A stretch of DNA of 64,000 bases from Synechococcus sp. GreenBA-s (GCF_024345855.1 NZ_JAGQBX010000007.1:1-64000); one strand, 5' to 3'. Shown: positions 34,086-43,628, counted from the stretch's first letter. Numbers and translations are program-made. The notes: a model not told the origin generated them from the letters alone.

Positions 34086-37000
34086 ATGCCTGGCCCCAGC
34101 ACCAGTGCCAATCCTTCCCTGAGCTCCCTCAACCTGACTCCCACTGGCACGAGTGGCGAGCAGTTCCAGAGCGAGATCTCTGCCACCGTGACAATTGGCC
34201 GCAAGCTGTTTGTTCTTTCCAGCGGTGGTGGCACCACCTTGCAGGTGACCAACGCCACCAATCCCTCGGCACCGGCCCTTCTGGAGCGTCTGAGCTACGG
34301 CGACGGCTACGTCTCCCAGGCGGTGGCTACCTACGGCAACCTGGTGGCGGTCGCCCTGTCTCCGGGCGATTACGGCACCAGCTCCGGCAAGGGCCTGGTG
34401 CGTTTCTACCGCCTCGGTAAGGAGGGCAAGCTCACCCAGATCGCCGATGTGGAAGTGGGTTACCTCCCCGACGGTCTGGCCTTCAACGCGCAGGGCACCA
34501 AGCTGGTGATCGCCAATGAGGGTGAACCGATTGCCAACTATGCAATCGATCGGCCTGGCAGCATCGGCATCATCGATATCAAGCCCCGCGATGGTAAGGA
34601 GCGCTTCAGCTACACCGACCTCGACTTTTCTGGGGTGACACTGCCGCAGGAGGGTATCCGCATCTCCGGCCCTGCTGGCACCACCCAGATCACTGACATC
34701 GAGCCGGAGTACGTCACGGTGCTTGGCAAATATGCCTACGTGACCCTGCAGGAAAATAACGGCGTGGCCAAGGTGAAGCTGGCCACCAATACGATCGAAA
34801 AAATCTTTGCCTTAGGCACGGTCGACTACAGCAACCAGCTGGTGGACCTGAGTGATAAGGATGGCGGCTTCAAGCCGCTTCTGGGCCAGGCCTTCGAAGG
34901 GCTGCGCATGGCTGATGGCATTGCGGCTTACAGCATCAAGGGCAAGGACTACTTCATCACTGCTAACGAGGGTGATGGTCGCGACTATGGAGGATACAAG
35001 GATGAGTCCGGCAATGGGCCAGATCCCAACGTCCGTACCCTGACGGACGATGCCTCTGTCGGTACTGGTCTCGCTACCACGTTCGGCAGTCGCAGCATCA
35101 GCATCTTCGATGCCAACACTGGAGCCCTGCTTTGGGACAGCGGCAACACCCTGCAGACGATTGCCTTCGCGGCGGGCGTGTATGCCGATGGCCGTAGCGA
35201 CAGCAAGGGGGTGGAGCCCGAAGGTGTCCTTGTGGTCCGGATCAATGGGCGCAGCTACGCGATCGTGAGTCTTGAGCGCACCACCAGCTCGATGCTGGCT
35301 GTGTTCGACGTGACTGATCCCACCGCCGGTCAGTTCGTGACCAGCCAGGTGATCGCCGGCAGCATTTCTCCCGAAGGCCTGACAGTGGTGGATGCCAAGC
35401 AGAGTCCCACGGGTCGGGCACAGTTGGTGGTGTCCAATGAAGCGTCCAACACCCTCAATCTGTTTGACCTGGAGACTCTGATAGCTGCGCCTCCTGTTGC
35501 GGGTGCGGGCACCTTCGACGGCACCATGCTGAAGGACGTGGATGGTGGCTCCGCCCTCAAAATCAGCAGCCTGATCACCAACGGCGAATTCACCAATGGT
35601 CTGAATCCGGGCGACAGCGTCTATGCGCCAATTGGCATTTTTGATGGCATGGGTGCCTACGCCAACGGCGATGGCACCTACACCTTGCTCGTGAACAACG
35701 AGTTGGCGGCCGACCGGGGCTATGGCTATCAGCTGGAAGGGGTGCAAGGTGTGTTTACTGGTGCCCGTATCGCTTCCTACAAGGTTGATGTCGACATCGA
35801 TAATAAGGCCAGCAACGGCTACCAGAGTCGCGTCATCTCTGGCGGCCTCGCCTACGACCGGATCTTTGATCGCTCCGGCTCCCAGATCACCGATGTGGAC
35901 CAGCTCAGCGCTATCGCCACCGAGGATCTCGATGGGTTCAAGCGCTTCTGCTCCGCCAACCTGGTGGAAGCCTTGAGCTTCGGTGGTGGTCGTGGCTTCA
36001 GCGACCGCATTTACCTAGTGGGCGAGGAGGAATTCGCTGGGGATGGGGGTTCCTTCTTTGCGCTCGATGTCAATGATCGCTCACTGCATCAGGTGGCCGG
36101 ATTCGGCAAGGGCACCTGGGAGTCGGCCACGGCTATCGACACTGGCAACCCGAACACGGTGGCTGTGTTGCTGTTCGATGATGCCAACGCCCCCCTCTAC
36201 CTCTGGGTTGGCACCAAGAGCACGGATCCCAATGCCAGCTTCCTGGAGCGCAATGGTCTGGCCGAGAGCAGCGGTTCTCTCTATACCTTCGTGGCCGATC
36301 TGGCGGATACGGGTCTGCCTGGCCTGAACTCTCAGGATTTGCAGGGCCTCGGTCTGAATGCGCCCGTGGGCGGTCAGTGGGTCAATCTCGAGACCCTCAA
36401 TCCCAATTACGCTGCCCTTGGTGCCGGCGACCTGCGCACCCTCGCGGTCAATGCCGGAGCGATTCAGCTCAGTCGGATTGAAGATGGTGAGGTCAATCCT
36501 CTCAACGGAAAACAAGCGGCGTTTGTGTCAACGGGCACCACAGCCTTTGACAAGGGGGATCTCTATGGCAACGTCTACACCCTGGATTTCACCAATGCAT
36601 TTGACGCCTCTGGTCAGCTCAAGGCCGGTGTGAACCTCACTGACCTCCGGGTGATCTACGACGGCGATCGCCTTGTCGATCCCACCACAGGCCTGCGCAA
36701 CCCCGATAATCTCACCTGGAGCCCCGACGGGTTCATCTACCTGCAGGAGGACCGGGCCAATGGCGGTGGCTCCAACATCGCCAACGGCAACTTCGGTGCC
36801 GCGGAGGCATCCATTTGGAAGCTGGACCCCAACGACTTTGATCTGGTCACTGGCCAGGCCCTGAGCGAGCGTTGGGCCCAGATCGATCGCACGGCGGTGC
36901 CCACCGCCTACGGCCAGAGCCAGCCCTCGTTTGCGGGCCTGGATACCAACGGCGTCGGCAACTGGGAGTCCTCCGGCATCATTGATGTTTCGGCTCTCTA

Positions 37001-37139
37001 TGGTGCCACTGCTGGCACCTACTTCCTCGCCAACATCCAGGCCCACAGCCTTGGTGGTGGCAACATCGGCGGTGCCAACTATCTGGTGGAAGGCGGCCAG
37101 ATCGATCTGATCCAGCAGCTCAGCACCTTCGGGATCTGA
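34086..37139 (+). CDS. Large propeller-PhoX fusion: choice-of-anchor I domain plus PhoX-like phosphatase domain
   Basis: 1017 residues. Residues about 15-460 form a beta-propeller-like region of the 'choice-of-anchor I' type (GYLPDGLAFNAQGTKLVIAN, ITANEGDGRDYGGYKDE, NGRSYAIVSLERTTSSMLAV). Residues about 490-1017 resemble PhoX/DUF839 alkaline phosphatases (YTLLVNNELAADRGYG, DRIYLVGEEEFAGDGGSFFA, RNPDNLTWSPDGFIYLQEDR). PhoX enzymes are Ca/Fe phosphatases, usually Tat-exported. Here no signal peptide is visible, so export could be by another route. Codons end in A/T more often than in neighbours. A Pho-box-like element lies upstream and a terminator follows. Catalytic activity is inferred. Confidence 0.8.
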   Translation: MPGPSTSANPSLSSLNLTPTGTSGEQFQSEISATVTIGRKLFVLSSGGGTTLQVTNATNPSAPALLERLSYGDGYVSQAVATYGNLVAVALSPGDYGTSSGKGLVRFYRLGKEGKLTQIADVEVGYLPDGLAFNAQGTKLVIANEGEPIANYAIDRPGSIGIIDIKPRDGKERFSYTDLDFSGVTLPQEGIRISGPAGTTQITDIEPEYVTVLGKYAYVTLQENNGVAKVKLATNTIEKIFALGTVDYSNQLVDLSDKDGGFKPLLGQAFEGLRMADGIAAYSIKGKDYFITANEGDGRDYGGYKDESGNGPDPNVRTLTDDASVGTGLATTFGSRSISIFDANTGALLWDSGNTLQTIAFAAGVYADGRSDSKGVEPEGVLVVRINGRSYAIVSLERTTSSMLAVFDVTDPTAGQFVTSQVIAGSISPEGLTVVDAKQSPTGRAQLVVSNEASNTLNLFDLETLIAAPPVAGAGTFDGTMLKDVDGGSALKISSLITNGEFTNGLNPGDSVYAPIGIFDGMGAYANGDGTYTLLVNNELAADRGYGYQLEGVQGVFTGARIASYKVDVDIDNKASNGYQSRVISGGLAYDRIFDRSGSQITDVDQLSAIATEDLDGFKRFCSANLVEALSFGGGRGFSDRIYLVGEEEFAGDGGSFFALDVNDRSLHQVAGFGKGTWESATAIDTGNPNTVAVLLFDDANAPLYLWVGTKSTDPNASFLERNGLAESSGSLYTFVADLADTGLPGLNSQDLQGLGLNAPVGGQWVNLETLNPNYAALGAGDLRTLAVNAGAIQLSRIEDGEVNPLNGKQAAFVSTGTTAFDKGDLYGNVYTLDFTNAFDASGQLKAGVNLTDLRVIYDGDRLVDPTTGLRNPDNLTWSPDGFIYLQEDRANGGGSNIANGNFGAAEASIWKLDPNDFDLVTGQALSERWAQIDRTAVPTAYGQSQPSFAGLDTNGVGNWESSGIIDVSALYGATAGTYFLANIQAHSLGGGNIGGANYLVEGGQIDLIQQLSTFGI

Positions 37140-37164
37140 TCCACCCGCTTTACGACTGCACCTG

Positions 37165-37188
37165 GGGCCCCTGCGGGGGCTCTTTTTT
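37165..37188 (+). terminator. Rho-independent terminator after the PhoX-fusion gene
   Basis: GGGCCCC (37165-37171), loop TGCG, GGGGCTC (37176-37182; one G-T pair), then TTTTTT. It starts 26 bases after the stop codon. Confidence 0.85.
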
Positions 37189-37265
37189 GTTGGTCATGGA
37201 CCGGCTGAAATCCTGCCGATCGGCCCCACCGCACCTAGACCGGACACAGCGATGGGGGCAGCGCT

Positions 37266-38861
37266 CTGGACCAAGGCAGCTCCCTGCTCAATGCCCTCGG
37301 CGGGCTCGGCCTGTTCCTGCTGGGCCTGGCCCTGCTCAGTGAGGGCCTGCGCAGCCTGGCGGGCCAGCAGCTGCGCCGGGTGCTGCTCCGCTTCACCCGT
37401 TCTCCGCTGTCCGGTGCCATCACCGGCGCCTGTGCCACGGCGCTGCTGCAGTCGTCCACGGCGGTGACGGTGGCCACGGTGGGCTTTGTGGCCGCCGGGC
37501 TGATCAGTTTCCCCTCCTCCCTGGGGCTGGTGATGGGGGCGAATGTGGGCAGCACCAGCCTCGGCTGGCTGGTGGCCCTGGTGGGGATCCGGCTACAGCT
37601 CAGCCAGCTGATGCTGCCGCTGCTGCTGCTGGGGGCGGGGCTGAAGCTGCTCGGCCGGGGTCGGGCCGCCCGCCTGGGCCTCACCCTTGCCGGCTTTGCC
37701 CTGCTGTTTCTCGGCCTGGCCACCCTGCAGGGGGCGATGGCCGGCCGGGGCCTGCTGCTCGACCCCGGCCACTTCGACGCCGCCACGGCCGCGGGGCGGC
37801 TGCAGCTGCTGGCCCTGGGGTTCGTCACCACCCTGGTCACCCATTCCTCCGGGGCGGGGGTGGCCGCCAGCCTCACGGCCCTGGCGGCCGGTGGCCTCAA
37901 CCTCGGCCAGGCCTGCGCCCTGGTGATCGGCATGGACCTCGGCTCCAGCATCACGGCCCAGATCGCCGCCATCGGCTCGGGTCTGAGCGCCCGCCGCACC
38001 GCCACGGCCCACCTGTTGTTCAACGTTGTGACGGCAGCCCTGGCCTTCGTGCTGCTTCCGCCCTACCTGCGGCTGCTCGCGGCGCCGTCGCTGCCGTCCA
38101 GTCAGCTGGAGCCCGCCTTTGCCCTCACGCTGTTCCAGAGCGGTTTCAATCTGCTGGGCCTGGCGTTGCTGTTGCCCCTCACGGGGCCGTTCGCCGGCCT
38201 GATCCGCCGGCTGGTGCGTACCTCCCAGGAGCGGGAGGTCGACGATCTCGACGCCATTCCGCCGCCGCAACCGGACCAGGCCCTCGAACCGGCCGCCGAT
38301 GCCCTGCGCCAGACCTTCGGCGATCTGGTGGTGCACTTGGGCTGCTTGCTCGGGGCAGAGTCCGGCCCGGCGCCACCCCAGCCCACGGGCCTCAACGGAC
38401 TGCAGGGGGAGCTCGATCGGATTGAGCTCTATCTCGATCAGATCCATGTGGAGCAGCTGGAGGCCCCCGAAGGCCGGCGCCTGCTGCACCTGCTGCACGG
38501 CCTGGACCATCTGCAACGGCTGCATGAGCGGCTGGAGGAGGAGCCCGATCGGGCCCGCACCGTGCGCACGGATCCAGCCCTGGCGGGGCTGCGTCAGGAG
38601 CTCCTGGGCCTGGTGCGTGCGCTGCCCGACATCCTGGCGATGGACCACTGGACGGCGGCGAGCCAGGGCACTGCTGCGGCGGCCCGGCTGATCGAGGTCA
38701 GCGTGCAGCCGCTGCGCCATCGGGTGATGGCGGCCATCGCCACGGGCGAACTGGAGCTGGAGCAGGGAACCCACAGCCTTGAAGCCATCCGCTGGCTGGA
38801 GCGGGTCAGCCGCCACCTGCAGCAGATCTGCCGCCACATGGCCAGGGCCACGGGCCGTTGA
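37266..38861 (+). CDS. Na/Pi cotransporter-family protein with PhoU-like tail; 5' end disturbed
   Basis: About 531 residues. The membrane part (1-310) has two inverted QSST-type repeats: ALLQSSTAVTVATVGFVAAG near 60 and VTHSSGAGVAASLTALAAGG near 200, as in NptA/PNaS transporters. The C-terminal part (about 330-520) is a helical PhoU-like domain. No ATG, GTG or TTG opens the conserved frame between a TAG and residue 39. The only nearby ATG (37252, ATGGGGG) is out of frame, and one extra G would join it to the conserved frame. The start given is a CTG and is provisional. It lies just downstream of the PhoX-fusion terminator. Confidence 0.75.
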   Translation: MDQGSSLLNALGGLGLFLLGLALLSEGLRSLAGQQLRRVLLRFTRSPLSGAITGACATALLQSSTAVTVATVGFVAAGLISFPSSLGLVMGANVGSTSLGWLVALVGIRLQLSQLMLPLLLLGAGLKLLGRGRAARLGLTLAGFALLFLGLATLQGAMAGRGLLLDPGHFDAATAAGRLQLLALGFVTTLVTHSSGAGVAASLTALAAGGLNLGQACALVIGMDLGSSITAQIAAIGSGLSARRTATAHLLFNVVTAALAFVLLPPYLRLLAAPSLPSSQLEPAFALTLFQSGFNLLGLALLLPLTGPFAGLIRRLVRTSQEREVDDLDAIPPPQPDQALEPAADALRQTFGDLVVHLGCLLGAESGPAPPQPTGLNGLQGELDRIELYLDQIHVEQLEAPEGRRLLHLLHGLDHLQRLHERLEEEPDRARTVRTDPALAGLRQELLGLVRALPDILAMDHWTAASQGTAAAARLIEVSVQPLRHRVMAAIATGELELEQGTHSLEAIRWLERVSRHLQQICRHMARATGR

Positions 38862-38872
38862 GACCCGTTTGC

Positions 38873-39166
38873 TCAGATTTCGAAGTCCAGCAGCTGCGAG
38901 CGGCTGGCATCCAGCTGCTTCCAGAGGCTGCGGATCTGCTCATAGGCAGCATCCTGCTCGAGCTTGCCACCGGCCTGCAGCGCCACGATCAGGCCGATGC
39001 GATCGGCGAACTGTTCGAGATTCTGGTGAAAGGCCAGCTTCTGGGGGGACCAGTCGGCGCCGCGATAGCGGCTGAAGCCCTCCAGGGGTGCGTGGACTCC
39101 GGCTAATGGCGTGGCATCAGGGGGTGGGGGATTCTCACCACCCTTGGGGTGCAGCGGGTGGCTCAT
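38873..39166 (-). CDS. DUF7219-like small protein A
   Basis: 97 residues. A proline-rich start is followed by FSRYRGADWSPQKLAFHQNL, EQFADRIGLIVALQAGGKLE and AAYEQIRSLWKQLDASRSQL. This is a helical cyanobacterial small-protein family of unknown function that I associate with DUF7219. It is a clear paralogue of 40502-40771; the two flank corA. Convergent with the Na/Pi gene and divergent from corA. Confidence 0.7.
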   Translation of the reverse strand: MSHPLHPKGGENPPPPDATPLAGVHAPLEGFSRYRGADWSPQKLAFHQNLEQFADRIGLIVALQAGGKLEQDAAYEQIRSLWKQLDASRSQLLDFEI

Positions 39167-39327
39167 CGGCCCTGAACTTTCGTGTCAGCTTAGCGATGCC
39201 ACAGAGAGCCTGAAGCTCCCTGCGAACACTCACCTCCCAGCCCAGCAATCGCGGCCCTTGCGGTTGTGCAGGGTGACGATCCGGAGGCCGGCAGTAGGAT
39301 GAAACTGCCGGTTGATTCAGGAGTTCG

Positions 39328-40455
39328 TTGATCCCCGATCTACGGCAGCTGAGGCCCACTCCAGGTTCCCTTGAATCGCGGCGGCTGGAAGAGCGACCCG
39401 GCACGATGCCCACCGCGCTCTACGTGGCCGGGGGGCGGGCCAAGACTGAATTCTGCGTGGTTGATCTGGATCCGGCTGGTGTGCAGTTGATTCCCCTGGC
39501 CCGGGTCTCGGCCCTGCGGGAGCACTGCCAGTCGGGCCGGCCGATGTGGCTGCGCATCACGGGCCTGGCACAACCCCATGCCATCCAGGAGGCCCTCACC
39601 ATACTGGGGGTTCCCGATCTGTTTCATCCCCTGCTGCTCGATGTGCCCCAGGCCACCCGGGTGGACTCCTTGGGTGATGTCATCACTGTGGTCATGCATC
39701 GCCTGCGCCTCTCCCGGGATCCGACGGTGCTGGTGAGCGATCAGGTGGGCATGGTGCTGCTGCCGCACGTGTTGATCTCGGTGGAGGAGTGTCCCTCGGA
39801 GCATCCCTTCGCTCCGCTGATCCAGTGGCTGCAGACCAAGACGCCCCCACCCGGCGCCGAGGATCTCGATGATCTGCTGCATTTCATGGTGGACAGCCTG
39901 CTGGATCCCCTGCTGCCCATGCTGGAGCAGATGGCGAATCGGCTCGATGATCTGGAGGAGGCCGCCCTGCGTGACCCCAGCCCCAAGCTGCTCAACCGAG
40001 CCTTTCAGATCCGCAGCAACCTGCGGGAGATCCGACGCCAGCTCTGGCCGCTGCGCAACCAACTGATGGTGTTCCTGCGCCAGAACCAACCGATCATGGG
40101 TCCGGAGGGCCTGAAGGGATTCAAGGACATGATCCAGACGGTGGCCCATCTCTTCGACACCTGCGAAATGTTGCGGCACCAGTGCGATTCGGTGACGGAA
40201 GCCCACGTGGCCAGCACCGGCAATCGCATGAATCAGATCATGAAGACGCTCACGATCGTCTCTACCATCTTTGCACCCCTAACCTTCCTGGCTGGCATCT
40301 ATGGCATGAACTTTGAGTTCATGCCCGAACTGAAGTGGAGCTACGGCTATCCCGCCTGTCTGGCGGTGATGGCCCTGATCGCCAGCGTTCAGGCCACCTG
40401 GCTGTGGCGGCGGGGCTGGTTCGTGGATTGGACCGGCAGTCGCCCGAAGCGCTGA
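39328..40455 (+). CDS. corA: CorA-type magnesium/cobalt transporter
   Basis: 375 residues with a TTG start preceded by AGGAG at four bases, the best-supported start; an inner ATG at 39406 would remove a plausible N-terminus (TPGSLESRR). A cytoplasmic alpha/beta domain is followed by a long helix and two C-terminal membrane segments. The selectivity signature YGMNFEFMPEL (near 329-339) is the GMN motif of CorA channels. Located in the phosphate cluster between two DUF7219-like genes. Confidence 0.93.
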   Translation: MIPDLRQLRPTPGSLESRRLEERPGTMPTALYVAGGRAKTEFCVVDLDPAGVQLIPLARVSALREHCQSGRPMWLRITGLAQPHAIQEALTILGVPDLFHPLLLDVPQATRVDSLGDVITVVMHRLRLSRDPTVLVSDQVGMVLLPHVLISVEECPSEHPFAPLIQWLQTKTPPPGAEDLDDLLHFMVDSLLDPLLPMLEQMANRLDDLEEAALRDPSPKLLNRAFQIRSNLREIRRQLWPLRNQLMVFLRQNQPIMGPEGLKGFKDMIQTVAHLFDTCEMLRHQCDSVTEAHVASTGNRMNQIMKTLTIVSTIFAPLTFLAGIYGMNFEFMPELKWSYGYPACLAVMALIASVQATWLWRRGWFVDWTGSRPKR

Positions 40456-40501
40456 ACGCCGTGTCTTGGTCAGAGCTGCGCCGCCCGGATCGGCAGGAGA
40501 T

Positions 40502-40771
40502 CTATTTCAGCAGCTGTTTGCGGCTGCTCTTGAGTTCTGCGAGCAGGTCTTTGATCTGCCTGTAGGCATCCTCCTGGCTCATCTTGCCATTGCCCTGAAG
40601 GCCCACAATCAGGCCCACGCGCTCGGCAAACTGCTCAAGATTCTGATGGAAGGCCAGCCGGTTGGGGCTCCACTGGCTGCCGTGGTACGAGCTGAAGGAT
40701 TCCATCGGCGAATGGACCCCTTCAGCGGAACCTAGCGGTTCATCCCCGTGGGTCGCTGGGCTGCTGCTCAT
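40502..40771 (-). CDS. DUF7219-like small protein B
   Basis: 89 residues. FSSYHGSQWSPNRLAFHQNL, EQFAERVGLIVGLQGNGKMS and DAYRQIKDLLAELKSSRKQL match the gene at 38873 nearly segment for segment, so the two are paralogues around corA. It ends 47 bases after corA's stop on the opposite strand and lies 18 bases downstream... upstream of no other gene on its strand except pstB, whose stop is at 40790; here the order on the minus strand is pstB then this gene, 18 bases apart, so it may be read through from pst. Confidence 0.7.
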   Translation of the reverse strand: MSSSPATHGDEPLGSAEGVHSPMESFSSYHGSQWSPNRLAFHQNLEQFAERVGLIVGLQGNGKMSQEDAYRQIKDLLAELKSSRKQLLK

Positions 40772-40789
40772 GGCGGCGGCTCCTGGGCT

Positions 40790-41614
40790 TCAGCCGAAGC
40801 GCCCAGAGACATAGTCCTGGGTGGCCTGCTGGCTGGGTGCATTGAAGATCTGCTCCGTGGGAGCGAATTCCTCCAGGCAACCCACCTTGCCGTCGATATC
40901 GGCCTTGGCCTGCACGTTAAAGAAGCCGGTCATGTCGCTGACACGCACCGCCTGCTGCATGTTGTGGGTGACGATCACGATGGTGTAGCTCTTCTTGAGC
41001 TCGTGGATCATTTCCTCGATCTTGAGGGTGCTGATCGGATCGAGGGCCGAGCAGGGTTCATCCATCAGGATCACTTCCGGTTCGATGGCCACGGTGCGGG
41101 CGATGCAGAGGCGCTGCTGCTGACCGCCGCTGAGGGCGCAGCCACTCTGTTTGAGTTTGTCCTTGGTTTCGTCCCAGATGGCGGCCTTGCGCAGGGAGCG
41201 CTCCACCAGTTCATCCATGTCGCCCTTGTAGCCATTGATGCGGGCACCGAAGGCGATGTTCTCGTAGATGCTCTTGGGGAAGGGGTTGGGCTTCTGGAAC
41301 ACCATGCCGATGCGGCGGCGCACCTCCACTGCATCCACGTCACGCGCGTAGAGGTCCTGGCCATGGAAGAGCACCCGGCCCTTGAGGGTGCATCCTTCGA
41401 TCAGGTCGTTCATGCGGTTGAGGGCACGCAGCACGGTGCTCTTGCCGCAGCCGGAGGGTCCGATGAAGGCCGTCACCTGGCCCTTGGGAATGTCCATGAA
41501 GACATTGCGCACGGCCTCGTTGGTGCCGTAGCTGATGCCCACATTCTCCAGCGACAGGCAGATGTCCGACTGGCTGCTGGAGGAGGCGCTGGTGGTGGGA
41601 GAGGAGGAGGTCAT
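40790..41614 (-). CDS. pstB: Phosphate ABC transporter ATP-binding protein
   Basis: 274 residues. Energises high-affinity phosphate uptake. Walker [20 protein letters not shown] (near 54-72), signature [16 protein letters not shown], Walker [17 protein letters not shown] and H-loop [24 protein letters not shown] after Walker A is typical of PstB. Last core gene of pstC-pstA-pstB, 14 bases after pstA. Confidence 0.97.
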   Translation of the reverse strand: MTSSSPTTSASSSSQSDICLSLENVGISYGTNEAVRNVFMDIPKGQVTAFIGPSGCGKSTVLRALNRMNDLIEGCTLKGRVLFHGQDLYARDVDAVEVRRRIGMVFQKPNPFPKSIYENIAFGARINGYKGDMDELVERSLRKAAIWDETKDKLKQSGCALSGGQQQRLCIARTVAIEPEVILMDEPCSALDPISTLKIEEMIHELKKSYTIVIVTHNMQQAVRVSDMTGFFNVQAKADIDGKVGCLEEFAPTEQIFNAPSQQATQDYVSGRFG

Positions 41615-41628
41615 GGCGAGTGCGGGTG

Positions 41629-42564
41629 TCAGGCGCGGGCGAGTTGGCTGAGCCAGCGGGCCAGGAGATTGGCGGCCAGGATCATCAGCACGAGCACAAA
41701 CGAAGCGGCCCAGGCCAGGGAGATCTGGGCCTGGTAGGGCATGATCGCGAAGTTGTAGATCAGCACCGACATCGTGGCGATGGGGTTGAAGACCCCCTCG
41801 GGCCAGAAGGGTGAGAACAGGGCCGTGAAGATCAGCGGAGCCGTTTCGCCGGCGGCGCGGGCAATGCCGAGCACGATGCCGGTCGCGATGGGGGAGAAGG
41901 CGGCCGGCAGGGTGATGTGGGTGATGGTCACCATCTTGCTGGCACCCACCCCGAGGGCCCCCAGGCGGAGCTCCTGGGGCACGAGCTTGAGCCCCTCGTC
42001 GGTGGTCTTGATGACGGTGGGAATCATCAGCACGGCCAGGGCGATGCCGCCGGCCATGGCGCTGTAGCTCTGGCCGAAGAAGATGCGGGTGCTGACGATC
42101 AGGCCGTAGACGAAGACGCCGCAGATGATCGAGGGCACACCGGCCAGCACGTTGGTGCCGAAGCGTACGAAGCTGGCGAAGGAGCCGCCGCTGGAGTATT
42201 CGGCCAGGTAGATGCCACCGCCGACCCCCACCGGTATCGCGATCAGGGCGGCGATGGCGGTGACGAGCAGGGTGCCAACGATTGCGTTGCCGATGCCGCC
42301 CCCCTCAAGCCCAGGCGCGGGGGGAAGCTGGGTGAGCAGCGAGAAGCTGATCAGCGAGCCACCCTTGATCAGCACGTAGGCCAGCACCAGCACCAGGGGC
42401 AGCACGGCGATGGTGGTCGCCAGGCCGGCCAGCCCCGTGAGCACGGCATTCCAGCGGTTGCGGGAGAGCTGGGGGCGGAAGGTGAGTGAGCCGCGCTGGA
42501 ACCCGCCTGCACTGGCGGCGGGGATGCGGGATCCGGGTGCCTGAGGAGAGAGAGAGGTGTGCAT
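41629..42564 (-). CDS. pstA: Phosphate ABC transporter permease
   Basis: 311 residues with six membrane segments. The permease EAA-like loop lies in [20 protein letters not shown], and [20 protein letters not shown] is the characteristic PstA stretch. It forms the membrane channel with PstC. It starts 10 bases after the pstC stop. Confidence 0.96.
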   Translation of the reverse strand: MHTSLSPQAPGSRIPAASAGGFQRGSLTFRPQLSRNRWNAVLTGLAGLATTIAVLPLVLVLAYVLIKGGSLISFSLLTQLPPAPGLEGGGIGNAIVGTLLVTAIAALIAIPVGVGGGIYLAEYSSGGSFASFVRFGTNVLAGVPSIICGVFVYGLIVSTRIFFGQSYSAMAGGIALAVLMIPTVIKTTDEGLKLVPQELRLGALGVGASKMVTITHITLPAAFSPIATGIVLGIARAAGETAPLIFTALFSPFWPEGVFNPIATMSVLIYNFAIMPYQAQISLAWAASFVLVLMILAANLLARWLSQLARA

Positions 42565-42574
42565 CGGAGCCGGA

Positions 42575-43573
42575 TCAGGTGTATTTCAGGCTGAGGCGCC
42601 GCACCACCCACTGGGCCAGCACATTGACCAGCAGGGTGAGCAGCATCAGCACCAGGGCCGCATACATCAGGGCCGACACCTGGTTGCCATCCGCTTCACC
42701 GAACTGGTTGGCGAGCATCGAGGAGATGGTGTTACCCGGTGCCAGGAGGCTCCAGCTGAAGTTGTTGGAGTTGCCGATGATCATGGTCACGGCCATGGTT
42801 TCGCCCATGGCGCGGCCCAGGGCGAGCATCACGCCGCCGGCGATGCCGGAGACGGCGGCCGGCAGGATCACCTGCAGGATGGCGCCCCAGCGGGTGGTGC
42901 CGATGCCGTAGGCGGCCTGACGCAGTTCGGGCGGCACCTGTAGCAGGGAATCCCGGGCGATGGCCGTGATGATCGGCAGGATCATCACCACAAGGATCAG
43001 GATGGCGGGTGCCATGCCGGGACCCTGGGGATCGGTGGAGAAGACCGGCAACCAGCCCAGCCTGGTGTAGAGGAAGCTCAGGAAGGGCCGCAGGAAGGGC
43101 TCCATCACGAAGATGGCCCACAGGCCGAGCACCACTGAGGGGATGGCCGCCAGCAGCTCCACCATCAGCGCGAGGATGTCGCGCAGCTTGGTGGGAATGA
43201 TGTTTTCGGTGAGGAAGATCGCGGTGCCCACGCCGAGGGGCACGGCGATCACCAGGGACAGCGCCGACGTGACAATCGTGCCGTAGATGGCGGTGAGGGC
43301 GCCGTACTGATCGCCCACCGGATCCCAGTTGGAGGTGGTGAGGAAGGCCAGGCCGTAGGCGCTGATGGCCTGGCGGGAGCCGCCCATCACGGTCAGCAGG
43401 ATGCCGAGCAGCACCAGGCCCACCAGAGAGGCCAGGGCCACGGTCAACCAGCGGAAGCCGCGATCCGCCAGCTTGTCGCTGACCGGCCGGCGGCGCAGGG
43501 TGAAGAGATCAGGGCCTGAATCCAAGCGCATCGGCACGATGGCGAACGGCTGTGAACAGCTTGACTTCACCAA
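42575..43573 (-). CDS. pstC: Phosphate ABC transporter permease
   Basis: 332 residues with the TTG at 43573; the ATG at 43531 (MRLDSGPDLF) is an equally plausible start, 14 codons shorter. Six membrane segments; LLQVPPELRQAAYGIGTTRW is the EAA-like cytoplasmic loop and GGVMLALGRAMGETMAVTMI the PstC signature. First gene of pstCAB, transcribed toward lower coordinates from a promoter region with three 11-bp Pho-box-like repeats. Confidence 0.96.
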   Translation of the reverse strand: MVKSSCSQPFAIVPMRLDSGPDLFTLRRRPVSDKLADRGFRWLTVALASLVGLVLLGILLTVMGGSRQAISAYGLAFLTTSNWDPVGDQYGALTAIYGTIVTSALSLVIAVPLGVGTAIFLTENIIPTKLRDILALMVELLAAIPSVVLGLWAIFVMEPFLRPFLSFLYTRLGWLPVFSTDPQGPGMAPAILILVVMILPIITAIARDSLLQVPPELRQAAYGIGTTRWGAILQVILPAAVSGIAGGVMLALGRAMGETMAVTMIIGNSNNFSWSLLAPGNTISSMLANQFGEADGNQVSALMYAALVLMLLTLLVNVLAQWVVRRLSLKYT

Positions 43574-43597
43574 TCTCCCACGCAGAAGTTCTCTTGG

Positions 43598-43628
43598 GTT
43601 TAAGGGCCGATTAACGACCGATCAACGT
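43598..43628 (-). promoter_or_regulatory. Pho-box-like triple repeat upstream of pstCAB
   Basis: TTAA at 43600-43603, TTAA at 43611-43614 and TCAA at 43622-43625 recur with an exact 11-base period. Read on the minus strand the units are CGTTGATC, CGTTAATC and CCTTAAAC. Three repeats spaced 11 bases are the known plan of SphR/PhoB operators in cyanobacteria. The block ends about 25 bases from the longer pstC start and about 67 from the shorter, which favours the shorter. Confidence 0.7.
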
